From: Alphaproteobacteria bacterium
GTDB lineage: Bacteria > Pseudomonadota > Alphaproteobacteria > Rhodobacterales > Rhodobacteraceae
Reading direction: 5' to 3'
Assembly (NCBI GenBank): GCA_024280735.1
Contig: JAJRPO010000017.1
Location: 1-64,000 of the forward strand
Length of the DNA stretch: 64,000 bases
Below are positions 16,765 to 25,819 of this stretch, in pieces. The first letter of the stretch is position 1, and every line of letters begins with the position of its first letter. A program made the position numbers and the translations under genes. A model generated the notes under the pieces. That model saw only the letters and a list, made by a program, of their open reading frames with translations, did no database searches and was not told where the DNA came from.

Positions 16765-17126
16765 TAACTAGACTCTCACTCGCTGTTTTTCTTTGTACTC
16801 AAGGAATGGGAACTGCCGATGCGCAATCGTCACATAAATGGGCGAACGGAACAGGTATGCGGTTATGTAGCGAGTTGGAAAATATTGCAGATGGTGAACT
16901 AGTATCTTGGGTGCAAGGATACTGGACGGGTGCCAATCTATATCTTGGTGGGTCAGATTTATGTGCTGAACGAGCCAATATTAACGGCATTGATGTTCTT
17001 AACACTCGCATCTTATTGAAACTTCACTGCAAGTCGATCCAAAACTATCCTATTATGATGTCAGCCTTTAATGCTTTGAAGGGGCTTCCAAAAATTGCAG
17101 GGAGCCGTGCTGCGAGTTGTGGGTAA
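16761..17126 (+). CDS. Small secreted protein of unknown function
   Basis: A 121-residue protein starting at a GTG that overlaps the stop of the preceding hydrolase gene (GTGA). A signal peptide (VITRLSLAVFLCTQGMGTADA) is followed by a mature part with four Cys, including LCSEL and KLHCKS. The Cys pattern and the WVQGYWTGAN segment resemble small secreted Rap1a/HdeA-like proteins, but the match is weak. It interrupts the pathway genes and is richer in A+T than they are, so it may be an insertion. The ribosome site is not clear. Confidence 0.5.
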   Translation: MITRLSLAVFLCTQGMGTADAQSSHKWANGTGMRLCSELENIADGELVSWVQGYWTGANLYLGGSDLCAERANINGIDVLNTRILLKLHCKSIQNYPIMMSAFNALKGLPKIAGSRAASCG

Positions 17127-17248
17127 ATGAGGAAAATGTCTGAACAAGAGAGTAATCAGCGTTTCGTGAGATGCAAGCGCTCAGACATAAGATATTGCCA
17201 AAGTTTAGGATGAGGTTTGGCACAAGACAATATGAGGGAGGAAACAAC

Positions 17249-18709
17249 ATGACCAAAGTCATCAAAGGCGGCACCGTTTGCACGGCAGATCGCACATGGA
17301 AAGCAGACGTCTTGATTGACGGTGAGACCATCAAACAAATCGGCGAGAACCTGATTGGCGATGAATATATCGACGCGGAAGGCGCTTATGTGATCCCCGG
17401 CGGCATTGATCCACACACCCATCTGGAAATGCCTTTCATGGGCACCACGGCGGCGGAAACTTTTGAGTCTGGCACTTGGGCGGCGGCGGCTGGTGGCACC
17501 ACCATGCTGATCGATTTCTGCCTGCCGGGCGCGGATGGCAGTATTAAGAATGCGATCAATGAATGGCATCGCAAATCGGCGCCGCAGATTTGTTCCGACA
17601 TCGGCTATCACATGGCGATTACCGGTTGGAATGAAAACATCCACGCCGAGATGGAGGACGCGGTGAAAATGGGGGTGAACTCCTTTAAACACTTCATGGC
17701 CTATAAAGGTGCGTTGATGGTCGAAGATGACGAAATGTTCGCGTCCTTTCAACGCTGTGGCGAGTTGGGCGCGCTGCCGATGGTGCACGCGGAAAACGGT
17801 GATCTGGTGGATATCCTCCAGAAAAAATACATGGCGCTGGGCATCACGGGGCCAGAGGGTCATGCCTATTCACGCCCCCCTGAACTGGAAGGCGAAGCGG
17901 CCAACCGTGCGATTACCAGTGCCGATGCGGCGGGTGTCCCCCTTTATATTGTGCATGTTTCTTGCGAGCAGGCGCATGAGGCGATACGTCGTGCGCGCCA
18001 AAAGGGCATGCGGATTTATGGCGAACCTCTCATACAATTCCTAACACTTGATGAATCGGAATATTTCAACAAAGATTGGGATCACGCGGCGCGCCGTGTC
18101 ATGTCGCCGCCGTTCCGCAACAAGGAGCATCAGGCGAGCCTTTGGGCAGGACTGCAATCGGGCAGCTTGCAGGTAGTCGCAACTGATCACGCGGCGTTTA
18201 ACACCGAGCAGAAACGCGCGGGGCGCGATAATTTCTGCCTGATCCCGAACGGGTCAAACGGGCTAGAAGAACGCCTTGCGGTTTTGTGGACTGAAGGGGT
18301 TGAAACCGGTCGCCTAACGCCAAATGAATTTGTCGCTGTAACCTCGAGTAATGTAGCTAAGATACTGAATATATACCCTAAAAAGGGTGCTATTATGGAG
18401 GGATCGGACGCGGACATCGTGGTTTGGGATCCTAAGATTTCCAAAACCATCAGCCCGTCCAACCACCATTCGGTGCTGGATTACAACGTATTCGAGGGGT
18501 TTGAGGTTACTGCCCAAAGCCGTTTCACCCTGTCGCGGGGTGAGGTGATCTGGGCGTGGGGCAAGAACAGTCAACCGCAGCCGGGGCGGGGCCGTTTTGT
18601 GCCGCGTCCGCCGTTCTCCTCGGCACAGAAATCGCTGAGCAAGTGGAAAGAGCTGAACTCACCGCGAAAAATCGAGCGCGACCCACTTAACATTCCGGCT
18701 GGGATATAA
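17249..18709 (+). CDS. hydA: Dihydropyrimidinase / hydantoinase
   Basis: A 486-residue cyclic amidohydrolase that opens dihydropyrimidine or hydantoin rings. Metal-site motifs include HTH in DPHTHLEMPF, the carboxylated Lys in FKHFMAYKG, the His residues in VHAENGD and VHVSCEQA, and the Asp in VATDHAAF. The length is normal. The ATG at 17249 has GGGAGGAAAC upstream; an in-frame start 26 codons earlier looks unrelated to the family. With the upstream amidohydrolase it covers two steps of reductive pyrimidine breakdown. The first enzyme, dihydropyrimidine dehydrogenase, is not in this window. Confidence 0.92.
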   Translation: MTKVIKGGTVCTADRTWKADVLIDGETIKQIGENLIGDEYIDAEGAYVIPGGIDPHTHLEMPFMGTTAAETFESGTWAAAAGGTTMLIDFCLPGADGSIKNAINEWHRKSAPQICSDIGYHMAITGWNENIHAEMEDAVKMGVNSFKHFMAYKGALMVEDDEMFASFQRCGELGALPMVHAENGDLVDILQKKYMALGITGPEGHAYSRPPELEGEAANRAITSADAAGVPLYIVHVSCEQAHEAIRRARQKGMRIYGEPLIQFLTLDESEYFNKDWDHAARRVMSPPFRNKEHQASLWAGLQSGSLQVVATDHAAFNTEQKRAGRDNFCLIPNGSNGLEERLAVLWTEGVETGRLTPNEFVAVTSSNVAKILNIYPKKGAIMEGSDADIVVWDPKISKTISPSNHHSVLDYNVFEGFEVTAQSRFTLSRGEVIWAWGKNSQPQPGRGRFVPRPPFSSAQKSLSKWKELNSPRKIERDPLNIPAGI

Positions 18710-18716
18710 CCAAAGT

Positions 18717-19493
18717 ATGAATAACACGATAATAAGCGCCAAAAACCTGAGCCTGACGTTTGAAACAAACGACGGGCCGGTGCATGCGTTGCAAGACATA
18801 AATCTGGACATCCACAAGGGGGAATTCGTGTCGTTCATCGGCCCCTCTGGCTGTGGTAAAACCACGTTCCTGCGGGTGATGGCGGACCTGGAAAAACCCA
18901 CGGGCGGCGAGATTTCGGTGAATGGTGTCAGCCCGGAAGAAGCCCGTAAGTCAAGGGCTTATGGCTATGTTTTTCAGGCGGCGGGGCTGTATCCTTGGCG
19001 CACGATTGGCGGCAATATCAAATTGCCTTTGGAGATTATGGGCTATTCTAAGGCCGAACAGATTGAGCGGGTTTCAAATGTGCTGAAACTGGTGGAACTG
19101 GACGGGTTTGAGAAGAAATTTCCATGGCAGTTGTCCGGCGGTATGCAGCAGCGCGCCAGCATCGCGCGCGCTTTGGCGTTTGATGCGGATATTCTGCTGA
19201 TGGATGAGCCGTTCGGGGCGCTCGATGAAATTGTGCGGGATCATTTGAACGAGCAACTGCTTGATCTCTGGGCGAAAACCCATAAAACCATTGCTTTTGT
19301 CACCCATTCGATCCCTGAAGCGGTTTATTTGAGCACCAAAATTGTGGTGATGTCGCCGCGTCCTGGCCGAATCGCCGATGTGATCGAGAGTACATTGCCG
19401 AGCGAGCGTCCCCTGTCGATCCGCGATTCAGCCGAGTTTATCGAGATTGCCAATCGGGTGCGTGACGGGCTGCGTGAGGGACATAATGCGTAG
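18717..19493 (+). CDS. ABC transporter ATPase (nitrate/sulfonate/pyrimidine type)
   Basis: A 258-residue ATP-binding subunit of the SsuB/TauB group. Walker A is GPSGCGKTTFLRVM, the signature LSGGMQQRASIARAL, and Walker B ILLMDEPFGALDE. It starts seven bases after the dihydropyrimidinase gene and overlaps the next permease gene by eight bases, so the importer is co-transcribed with the catabolic genes. With the THI5-like binding protein, the likely cargo is a pyrimidine or hydantoin-like compound. Confidence 0.88.
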   Translation: MNNTIISAKNLSLTFETNDGPVHALQDINLDIHKGEFVSFIGPSGCGKTTFLRVMADLEKPTGGEISVNGVSPEEARKSRAYGYVFQAAGLYPWRTIGGNIKLPLEIMGYSKAEQIERVSNVLKLVELDGFEKKFPWQLSGGMQQRASIARALAFDADILLMDEPFGALDEIVRDHLNEQLLDLWAKTHKTIAFVTHSIPEAVYLSTKIVVMSPRPGRIADVIESTLPSERPLSIRDSAEFIEIANRVRDGLREGHNA

Positions 19494-20349
19494 TTTTTTC
19501 CCTATTTTAACCGTCGTTAGCAGTATTTTCGTGATCTGGTATCTGGCGGCCATAGCGCTGAATTCCACCTGGGCCTATGATAAGGCGAAACGGGCTGATG
19601 TGACGTTAACTTTTTCTCAAATGGTTGCGGATACGCTTGCTCAGAAGAAACCGTTGCTGCCAGCCCCCCATCAGGTTGCTAAGGAGATTTATAAGACCAC
19701 AGTTCTAAAGAAAATAACCTCGAAACGCTCGCTGATCTGGCATGGCTGGATTACCCTGTCGGCGACATTGCTGGGCTTTGCTATGGGCACTGGGCTGGGC
19801 ATTGTGTTGGCGGTGGGCATTGTACACAGTCGGGCGATGGATATGTCGGTGATGCCTTGGGTGATTACCAGCCAGACCATTCCGATTCTGGCGGTGGCCC
19901 CGATGATTATCGTGGTGTTGAATGCGGTGGGGGTTTCCGGACTGCTGCCCAAGGCAGTGATTTCGATGTATCTGTCGTTCTTTCCAGTAGTCGTCGGCAT
20001 GGTTAAGGGGCTGCGCAGCCCGGACGCAATGCAAATGGATCAGATGCGCACTTGGAACACTTCGCGGTTAGGCGTGTTTTGGAGTTTGCGACTGCCGAGT
20101 TCGATGCCGTATCTGTTCACCTCGCTGAAAATCGGCGTTGCGGCCTCGCTGGTGGGGGCGATTGTAGGCGAGATGCCGACAGGGGCGGTTGCGGGCCTTG
20201 GCGCGCGGCTGCTGGCGGGCAGTTATTACGGCCAAACCATCCAGATTTGGAGCGCGCTGATTTGCGCGGCGGCGCTGGCGGCGAGTTTGGTGGCGATCAT
20301 TGGCGTGGTTCAGAAAGTGACGCTTAAGCGGATGGGGATGGCGTTATGA
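19486..20349 (+). CDS. ABC transporter permease 1
   Basis: A 287-residue inner-membrane permease of the SsuC/TauC type with about six hydrophobic helices. The ATPase-contact loop is around KGLRSPDAMQMDQMRTWNTSR, in the usual EAA position. The ATG at 19486 (MRSFFPILTVV) has GAGGG upstream; starting earlier would only extend into the ATPase gene. Its stop overlaps the start of the second permease. Confidence 0.85.
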   Translation: MRSFFPILTVVSSIFVIWYLAAIALNSTWAYDKAKRADVTLTFSQMVADTLAQKKPLLPAPHQVAKEIYKTTVLKKITSKRSLIWHGWITLSATLLGFAMGTGLGIVLAVGIVHSRAMDMSVMPWVITSQTIPILAVAPMIIVVLNAVGVSGLLPKAVISMYLSFFPVVVGMVKGLRSPDAMQMDQMRTWNTSRLGVFWSLRLPSSMPYLFTSLKIGVAASLVGAIVGEMPTGAVAGLGARLLAGSYYGQTIQIWSALICAAALAASLVAIIGVVQKVTLKRMGMAL

Positions 20350-21287
20350 GAAAACTTCGCTATGGAAAGGGATTTAATTTCATATTGTGGTTGGAGTTTT
20401 TGGGCCCGATTGCCGCTGTTTTACTGCTATCTTTAAATTATGGCGCAAAGCTTGGATTGTTAGTGCTTGCTTGGATCTCTTTGTGGGGAATAAATGTTTG
20501 GCTTTCAAAACGGCCACCGTCCCGTCTGATTTCATTTTTGGTACCAATGATTTTCGGACTGACACTGTTAATGTTATGGGAGGGATTAGTTGATGTTTTT
20601 AATGTCAGCCCTATTCTTTTACCTCCCCCCAGTGCGATTGCGGAAATTTTTACGCAAGGCAGTAAACTGGCAATTCTATGGGTCGACTTCGTCCAAACCG
20701 TCGTAAAGGGCGCGTTATCCGGTTACATCATCGGTTGCGGCTCGGCGTTCTTGATGGCTGTTGCGGTGGACCGCTCGCCGTTTCTGCAACGCGGATTACT
20801 GCCTGTTGGCAATTTTGTGGCGGCGCTGCCAATCGTCGGCATGGCCCCGATTATGGTAATGTGGTTCGGGTTCGATTGGCATTCCAAGGCGGCTGTGGTG
20901 GTGATTATGGTGTTTTTCCCGATGCTGGTGAACACTGTGCAGGGTCTGCAATCGAGCGATCACATGCAGCGCGATTTGATGCGCACTTACGGGGCGAGCT
21001 ATCCGCAAGCGCTTATGAAACTGCGCTTACCTGCCGCGATGCCTTTTGTTTTCAACGGCTTGAAAATTTGTACCACATTGGCCCTTATTGGCGCTATTGT
21101 GGCGGAATTCTTTGGCTCGCCAATTCGCGGCATGGGATTCCGTATCTCGACCGAAGTGGGGCGCCTCGCGCTCGATATGGTTTGGGCAGAAATAACCGTG
21201 GCAGCCCTCGCGGGTTCTGCGTTTTATGGGGGGGTTGCGTTACTGGAAAAAGCAGTGACATTCTGGCACCCGTCACAACGAGGTTGA
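20346..21287 (+). CDS. ABC transporter permease 2
   Basis: A 313-residue second permease, overlapping the first by four bases (ATGA). The first part (about residues 1-90) has three hydrophobic helices and is richer in A+T; the BPD-type core follows, with the loop QGLQSSDHMQRDLMRTYGAS. Two different permeases suggest a heterodimeric channel. Confidence 0.85.
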   Translation: MRKLRYGKGFNFILWLEFLGPIAAVLLLSLNYGAKLGLLVLAWISLWGINVWLSKRPPSRLISFLVPMIFGLTLLMLWEGLVDVFNVSPILLPPPSAIAEIFTQGSKLAILWVDFVQTVVKGALSGYIIGCGSAFLMAVAVDRSPFLQRGLLPVGNFVAALPIVGMAPIMVMWFGFDWHSKAAVVVIMVFFPMLVNTVQGLQSSDHMQRDLMRTYGASYPQALMKLRLPAAMPFVFNGLKICTTLALIGAIVAEFFGSPIRGMGFRISTEVGRLALDMVWAEITVAALAGSAFYGGVALLEKAVTFWHPSQRG

Positions 21288-21320
21288 GAAACATCAACCA
21301 AAACAACTAGGAGAGACAAC

Positions 21321-22313
21321 ATGAACAAGTTTTTAACCACGGCAGTTGCCGGTATTATGGCAGTTGGCGCATCCGTGGCGCAGGCCGCAGATGACGTAAC
21401 GCTGCAATTGAAATGGGTCACGCAAGCGCAGTTCGCCGGCTATTATGTGGCGCTCGACAAGGGCTTTTATTCCGACGAAGACCTGAATGTCACAATTAAA
21501 CCGGGCGGCCCTGATGTGGCTCCGGCGCAGGTTATTGCCGGTGGTGGAGCTGATGTTGTGCTCGACTGGATGCCCTCCGCCTTGGCGTCCCGCGAAAAGG
21601 GTCTGGATCTGGTAAATATTGCCCAGCCGTTCAAATCATCGGGCATGATGCTGACCTGTCGCCGTGACGCGGGTGTTAACTCACCGGCCGATCTCGCTGG
21701 CAAAACGCTGGGTGTCTGGTTTTACGGCAATGAGTATCCGTTCCTCAGCTGGATGAGCAAACTTGGCCTGAAAACCGATGGCTCCGAGGGCGGTGTTACG
21801 GTTCTGAAACAGGGCTTTAACGTAGACCCGATCCTGCAAGGCCAGGCGGCATGTGTGTCGACAATGACCTATAACGAATATTGGCAGATCATCGATGCGG
21901 GCCTGAAACCCGAAGAATTGGTGGTTTTCAAATATGAGGATCAAGGTGTCGCCACGCTTGAAGATGGCATGTATGTTCTGGGTGAAAACCTGAAAGATGC
22001 CGCGTTCAAAGACAAAATGGTACGTTTTGTGCGCGCGTCGATGAAGGGCTGGAAATGGGCAGAAGCCAATCCAGATGATGCGGCAATGATCGTTCTGGAC
22101 AATGATGCCTCCGGTGCGCAAACCGAAATGCACCAGAAACGCATGATGGGCGAGATTGCCAAATTGACAGCTGGTTCCAACGGCGCATTGGACGAGGCGG
22201 ATTATCAACGCACCGTCGACAGCCTGATGTCTGGTGGTTCTGATCCAGTGATTTCCATGGCCCCGACAGGTGCTTGGACCCATGAGATCACAGATGCAGC
22301 ACTGATGAAGTAA
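21321..22313 (+). CDS. ABC substrate-binding protein, NMT1/THI5-like
   Basis: A 330-residue periplasmic binding protein. The signal peptide ends at about residue 22 (SVAQA). The mature part opens with the NMT1/THI5 pattern VTLQLKWVTQAQFAGYYVA and continues with DVAPAQVIAGGGADVVLDW. Relatives bind thiamine-pyrimidine precursors or other pyrimidine-like and hydantoin-like ligands, which fits the operon. A strong hairpin terminator follows. Confidence 0.88.
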   Translation: MNKFLTTAVAGIMAVGASVAQAADDVTLQLKWVTQAQFAGYYVALDKGFYSDEDLNVTIKPGGPDVAPAQVIAGGGADVVLDWMPSALASREKGLDLVNIAQPFKSSGMMLTCRRDAGVNSPADLAGKTLGVWFYGNEYPFLSWMSKLGLKTDGSEGGVTVLKQGFNVDPILQGQAACVSTMTYNEYWQIIDAGLKPEELVVFKYEDQGVATLEDGMYVLGENLKDAAFKDKMVRFVRASMKGWKWAEANPDDAAMIVLDNDASGAQTEMHQKRMMGEIAKLTAGSNGALDEADYQRTVDSLMSGGSDPVISMAPTGAWTHEITDAALMK

Positions 22314-22334
22314 GCATTTAACATCTTGAAATCG

Positions 22335-22372
22335 GGGGCCGCAGCGGGGAACCGCTGCGGCCCCTTTGCGTT
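22335..22372 (+). terminator. Intrinsic terminator of the pyrimidine operon
   Basis: A perfect 13-base stem, GGGGCCGCAGCGG with CCGCTGCGGCCCC, and a GGAA loop is followed by TTTGCGTTT. It lies 21 bases after the binding-protein gene and probably ends the operon. Confidence 0.85.
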
Positions 22373-22476
22373 TCTGAATTTGGCGACGTTGGGAAACCCT
22401 TGCTTTACTCGACGTAAGGGGCCATGTTTTGCCCATAAGGCCACGATCAAAAAAAGGCCGTTCTAGGGAGAAAAAT

Positions 22477-24372
22477 ATGTCAGAAGTGGGTGTCCTTGCG
22501 GACGTAGAACGCATTGAGCAAGAAAAACCAATCGATCAATGCTGGAGCGAGAAAACCGTGTACCAGCGCCTGTGCAATACACGCGATGCGCACCCCAATC
22601 GGCCTGCGGTCAGTTTTCAGCTGAAATCTGGCCCGAAGGACAAGGCCATCACACTGAGCTGGGCTGACCTGACCCGTAAAATTACCCAAGGTGCAAACCT
22701 GCTGCGCTCGCTTGGTATTGGTGAAAATGATGTGGTGGCGTATTTGCTGCCCACCACCCATGAGACCCTGATTACCCTGATGTCTGGCATGACTGCCGGT
22801 ATTGTCGCGCCCATCAACCCAACGCTGGAAGCGAGCCAGGTGGCGGCGCTGCTAAATGAATGTGGGGCCAAGGTTCTGGTCACATTGAAGGCGTTTCCCA
22901 AGGTGGAAATTGCGCAATTGGCAGCGGAAGCATTGAAAACGGCACCGGGTGTTAAGACGGTGATCGAGATTGATCTGTTGCCGCACCTGACACCGCCGCT
23001 GAGTTGGATTGTGCCGTTCATTCGGCCGAAAATAGCCGCCGAACATAAGGCGACGATGCTGGATTTCAACAAGGCGCTTGCGGGGCATGCTGCGGACAAG
23101 CTGGATTTTGTCGAAAACCTTGACGATCGTTATTGCGCGCATTTCCATACGGGTGGCACAACGGGCATGCCGAAGATTGCCCAGCACCGCCATTCTGGTA
23201 TCCTTTATAACGGCTGGCTGGGGGCGGAGCTGCTCTATACGGAAACCGATGTTGTGCTGTGCCCGCTGCCGCTGTTCCATGTTTTTGCCGCCTATCCGAT
23301 TTGGGCTGGCGTGCTGTTTTCCGGTGCGCATATGGTGCTGCCAACCCCTGCGGGTTATCGTGGCGACGGGGTGTTTGACAATTTTTGGAAGCTGATCGAG
23401 CGCTGGGGCGCAACCTTTATGGTGACGGTGCCAACGGCGGCGGCGGCCCTGATGCAGCGGCCGGTGGATGCGGATATCTCCACGCTGGACAGCGCGTTTT
23501 GTGGCTCTGCGCCTTTGCCGATGGAGTTGTTCAAGCGGTTCCAGAACGAAACCGGTGTAGCGTTGCTGGAGGGTTACGGCATGACCGAGGCAACTTGTCT
23601 GGTGTCGATAAACCCCAAGCAGGGTGACAAACGGGTTGGCTCTGTTGGGCTGCGGTTCCCGCATACGGACATCAAAATCCTGCATTGTGCTGATGATGGG
23701 TCGATCAACAATGAATGTGATATTGACGAAGTTGGCGAGATTTGCATCAATAATCCCGGCGTTAATGTGGGCGAAACCTATACAGAGGCCGCCAAAAACA
23801 TCGGCTTGTTTGCGAATGGTACCCATCTGCGCACGGGAGATTTGGGTCGGATTGATGCCGATGGCTATCTGTGGATCACGGGGCGCGCCAAAGATTTGAT
23901 TATTCGGGGCGGCCACAACATCGACCCGGCGATAATCGAAGAAGCACTGGCGGGCCACCCGGACGTGGCTTTTGCCGGGGCAATTGGTCAACCGGATGCT
24001 CATTCGGGTGAATTGCCGATTTGTTATGTGGAGTTGGTGGCCGGTGCCACGGCGACTCAAGACGATCTGATGGCCTATGCCAAGGAGCATGTTCTGGAAC
24101 GGGCAGCTGTTCCCAAGTATCTGGAAATTATGGATGAACTGCCAAAAACAGCTGTCGGTAAAATATTCAAACCGGATCTGCGACGCATGGCGATCACCCG
24201 TGTTTACAACGCAGCGCTGCAATCAGCGGGCATTGGGGCCGAAGTGGTTTCTGTGGCCGAGGATAAAAAACTGGGCTTGGTGGCGAAGCTGTCGAAATCG
24301 GATGACAGTGTAACCGATGACGCAGTAACCAAAACGCTGGGGATGTTCGCGCGGCCTTGGGCTTGGGACTAG
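22477..24372 (+). CDS. Acyl-CoA synthetase (AMP-forming)
   Basis: A 631-residue ANL-family ligase. The ATP-binding P-loop is HTGGTTGMPKIAQHRH, the A5 motif GYGMTEATC, and the A7/A8 region HLRTGDLGRIDADGYLWITG with RAKDLIIRGGHNI. The A10 Lys is in LPKTAVGKIFKPDLR. The enzyme activates a carboxylic acid to its CoA thioester, but the substrate is not evident. The ATG at 22477 has AGGGAG upstream. It lies after the operon terminator and so has its own promoter. Confidence 0.85.
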   Translation: MSEVGVLADVERIEQEKPIDQCWSEKTVYQRLCNTRDAHPNRPAVSFQLKSGPKDKAITLSWADLTRKITQGANLLRSLGIGENDVVAYLLPTTHETLITLMSGMTAGIVAPINPTLEASQVAALLNECGAKVLVTLKAFPKVEIAQLAAEALKTAPGVKTVIEIDLLPHLTPPLSWIVPFIRPKIAAEHKATMLDFNKALAGHAADKLDFVENLDDRYCAHFHTGGTTGMPKIAQHRHSGILYNGWLGAELLYTETDVVLCPLPLFHVFAAYPIWAGVLFSGAHMVLPTPAGYRGDGVFDNFWKLIERWGATFMVTVPTAAAALMQRPVDADISTLDSAFCGSAPLPMELFKRFQNETGVALLEGYGMTEATCLVSINPKQGDKRVGSVGLRFPHTDIKILHCADDGSINNECDIDEVGEICINNPGVNVGETYTEAAKNIGLFANGTHLRTGDLGRIDADGYLWITGRAKDLIIRGGHNIDPAIIEEALAGHPDVAFAGAIGQPDAHSGELPICYVELVAGATATQDDLMAYAKEHVLERAAVPKYLEIMDELPKTAVGKIFKPDLRRMAITRVYNAALQSAGIGAEVVSVAEDKKLGLVAKLSKSDDSVTDDAVTKTLGMFARPWAWD

Positions 24373-24457
24373 AGGCGTTTTGAATGTTACTGAATCAGAA
24401 ATTACCCTAAGGGTGGGTGAATTCTGATGGTTTCATTTTATTGAAAAGTCAAATTCC

Positions 24458-24994
24458 CTAGAACCACATTCTGCGCAGGGTCCCGTCGCGTTTGATAAGG
24501 TGGCGCTGCAATGCGCCGCCGATGTGTAACAGGACCACCACCGCTAAAAACGTCCCTGCAATGCCGTGAATGGAAAAGAACAAATCCTCAATTCGCTCGC
24601 TGACGGGGGCGATTGCGGGGATTGGGAACAGGCCGAAAAAATCCATCGGAAAGCCGGAGGCCGAGCTGGCGATCCAGCCCGACAGCGGCATTAATACCAT
24701 TAGGAAATAGAGGATGCGATGCGCTTGCGTCGCGAGTTTTGCCTGCCAGTTATCGGGGCCGAGCGGCGCGGGGTTGATGGTGCGAAAGTGCCAAATGACG
24801 CGCGGAATGATAAGCGAAAATGCCAGTAATCCCAAGGCCTTGTGCCAGCCGTACAGGTATAGCTCGGCAATGCCGATTTTGGCGTTATCCAGGTACAGGC
24901 CAAAGGCAATCAGGCCAATAATCAGCAGGGCCAAAACCCAATGGAATAGCTTGGACGTCAGCCCGTAACTGACATCGGTATTTCGCCATTTCAT
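24458..24994 (-). CDS. Cytochrome b561 family protein
   Basis: A 178-residue membrane protein with four or five helices and the His residues expected to bind two b-type haems: FHWVLAL, GWHKALG, QAHRIL and IHGIAG. It lies three bases behind the YceI gene on the same strand. The two families often pair, the cytochrome passing electrons between the quinone pool and a periplasmic partner. Confidence 0.88.
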   Translation of the reverse strand: MKWRNTDVSYGLTSKLFHWVLALLIIGLIAFGLYLDNAKIGIAELYLYGWHKALGLLAFSLIIPRVIWHFRTINPAPLGPDNWQAKLATQAHRILYFLMVLMPLSGWIASSASGFPMDFFGLFPIPAIAPVSERIEDLFFSIHGIAGTFLAVVVLLHIGGALQRHLIKRDGTLRRMWF

Positions 24995-24997
24995 TGC

Positions 24998-25567
24998 TCA
25001 AGGCCTCCGCTTTATGCGTGCTTTGATGGTGATTGCCAGGGTGTCGCCAACCATATCGGGGAAACCAGAGGCGCCGAAATCGTGACGGTTGATGGTGCCA
25101 GAAATCTGCACCACCAGATTCTCGCGGTCCTTTGGGTCTTGCCCTTCCAGCTGAAAAAACTTTGCGGTCAATGTCAGCGGGCGGGTGACGCCGCGCACTG
25201 TGATTTGGCCTTTGATGCTAGCGACACCATTGCGCATTTGTGCGCTTTGCGAGCTAAATTTTATGGTCGGAAATTTCCTAACATTAAGGACCTTCGCCCC
25301 GCGCAGAGCAGAGGTGGCAAAGACAAACCCGCCTTTGGCCGTGCGAGTATCAATGGTCACGTCGATTTTAGAATTCTTGATATTCTGAAAATCAAGCACC
25401 AGATCCGCACTGAATTTGGGGAAGCTGCCTTTGACCTCTTCGTTATTGAACAGATAGACGAAACCAATTTGGCTGGCACCATAATCAATTTCATAAGCCC
25501 GCGGGGCGGCCGCCAATGGAGCCGTAAAAAGCCCAAACATGAAAAGCGCGCTGATTATTCTGAACAT
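24998..25567 (-). CDS. YceI family periplasmic protein
   Basis: A 189-residue protein with a signal peptide (MFRIISALFMFGLFTAPLAAA) and the YceI lipocalin-like barrel, which binds isoprenoid-type lipids. Family motifs include IDYGASQIGFVY near the start of the mature part, IKGQITVRGVTRPLTL, and NRHDFGASGFPDMVGD. It is in an operon with cytochrome b561, so it may carry a quinone-like molecule used by that protein. Confidence 0.88.
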   Translation of the reverse strand: MFRIISALFMFGLFTAPLAAAPRAYEIDYGASQIGFVYLFNNEEVKGSFPKFSADLVLDFQNIKNSKIDVTIDTRTAKGGFVFATSALRGAKVLNVRKFPTIKFSSQSAQMRNGVASIKGQITVRGVTRPLTLTAKFFQLEGQDPKDRENLVVQISGTINRHDFGASGFPDMVGDTLAITIKARIKRRP

Positions 25568-25605
25568 TGTATTCCCCTAGGTTTCTTTGCAGGCTTTTTA
25601 CAGTT

Positions 25606-25710
25606 AAAGCGTTTCGGGAAAAACTTGAATCGCCAAAACCTTACCGCGCTACCGCGCTCTCAGGCTTTTGGCGATAACAAATGTATCAGGTATTTCCCGA
25701 AACGCTCTAG
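25606..25710. repeat. Nested palindromic element (MITE-like or RNA hairpin)
   Basis: AGCGTTTCGGGAAA (25608-25621) is the exact reverse complement of 25693-25706. Inside it ATCGCCAAAA (25629-25638) pairs with TTTTGGCGAT (25666-25675), and the centre holds a GCGCTACCGCGC repeat. The whole forms a long two-tier hairpin with no coding potential. Short relatives of the outer arm (AAAGCGTTTCGG) occur at about 30583 and near 11922. It lies upstream of the YceI operon. Confidence 0.6.
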
Positions 25711-25767
25711 GCCTTATACCCACAATAACAACTGAGCGCAGAGAATATTCAATGGAAATGAAAAAAC

Positions 25768-25803
25768 GCCCCCTCCGGCAAAGTTATGCTTACCGGAGGG
25801 GGT
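25768..25803 (-). terminator. Intrinsic terminator
   Basis: CCCCCTCCGG (25769-25778) pairs with CCGGAGGGGG (25793-25802). On the minus strand the hairpin is followed by CGTTTTTT, so it ends the gene at 25820-27208. Confidence 0.85.
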
Positions 25804-25819
25804 GCTGGAGGGTTGTTCG

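Noticed and set aside
16761-17126. Assignment of the small secreted protein to the Rap1a/Tai immunity family
   Set aside because: Only the Cys pattern and a WVxGYxxG segment agree, and no effector or type VI genes are nearby.
22852-24222. 456-residue minus-strand frame
   Set aside because: It lies opposite the acyl-CoA synthetase gene, whose motifs are clear. No start site or family features support the antisense frame.
24386-24440. Imperfect inverted repeat after the acyl-CoA synthetase gene
   Set aside because: CAGAAATTACCC and GGGTGAATTCTG pair only partly and no T-run follows closely, so it is not listed as a terminator.
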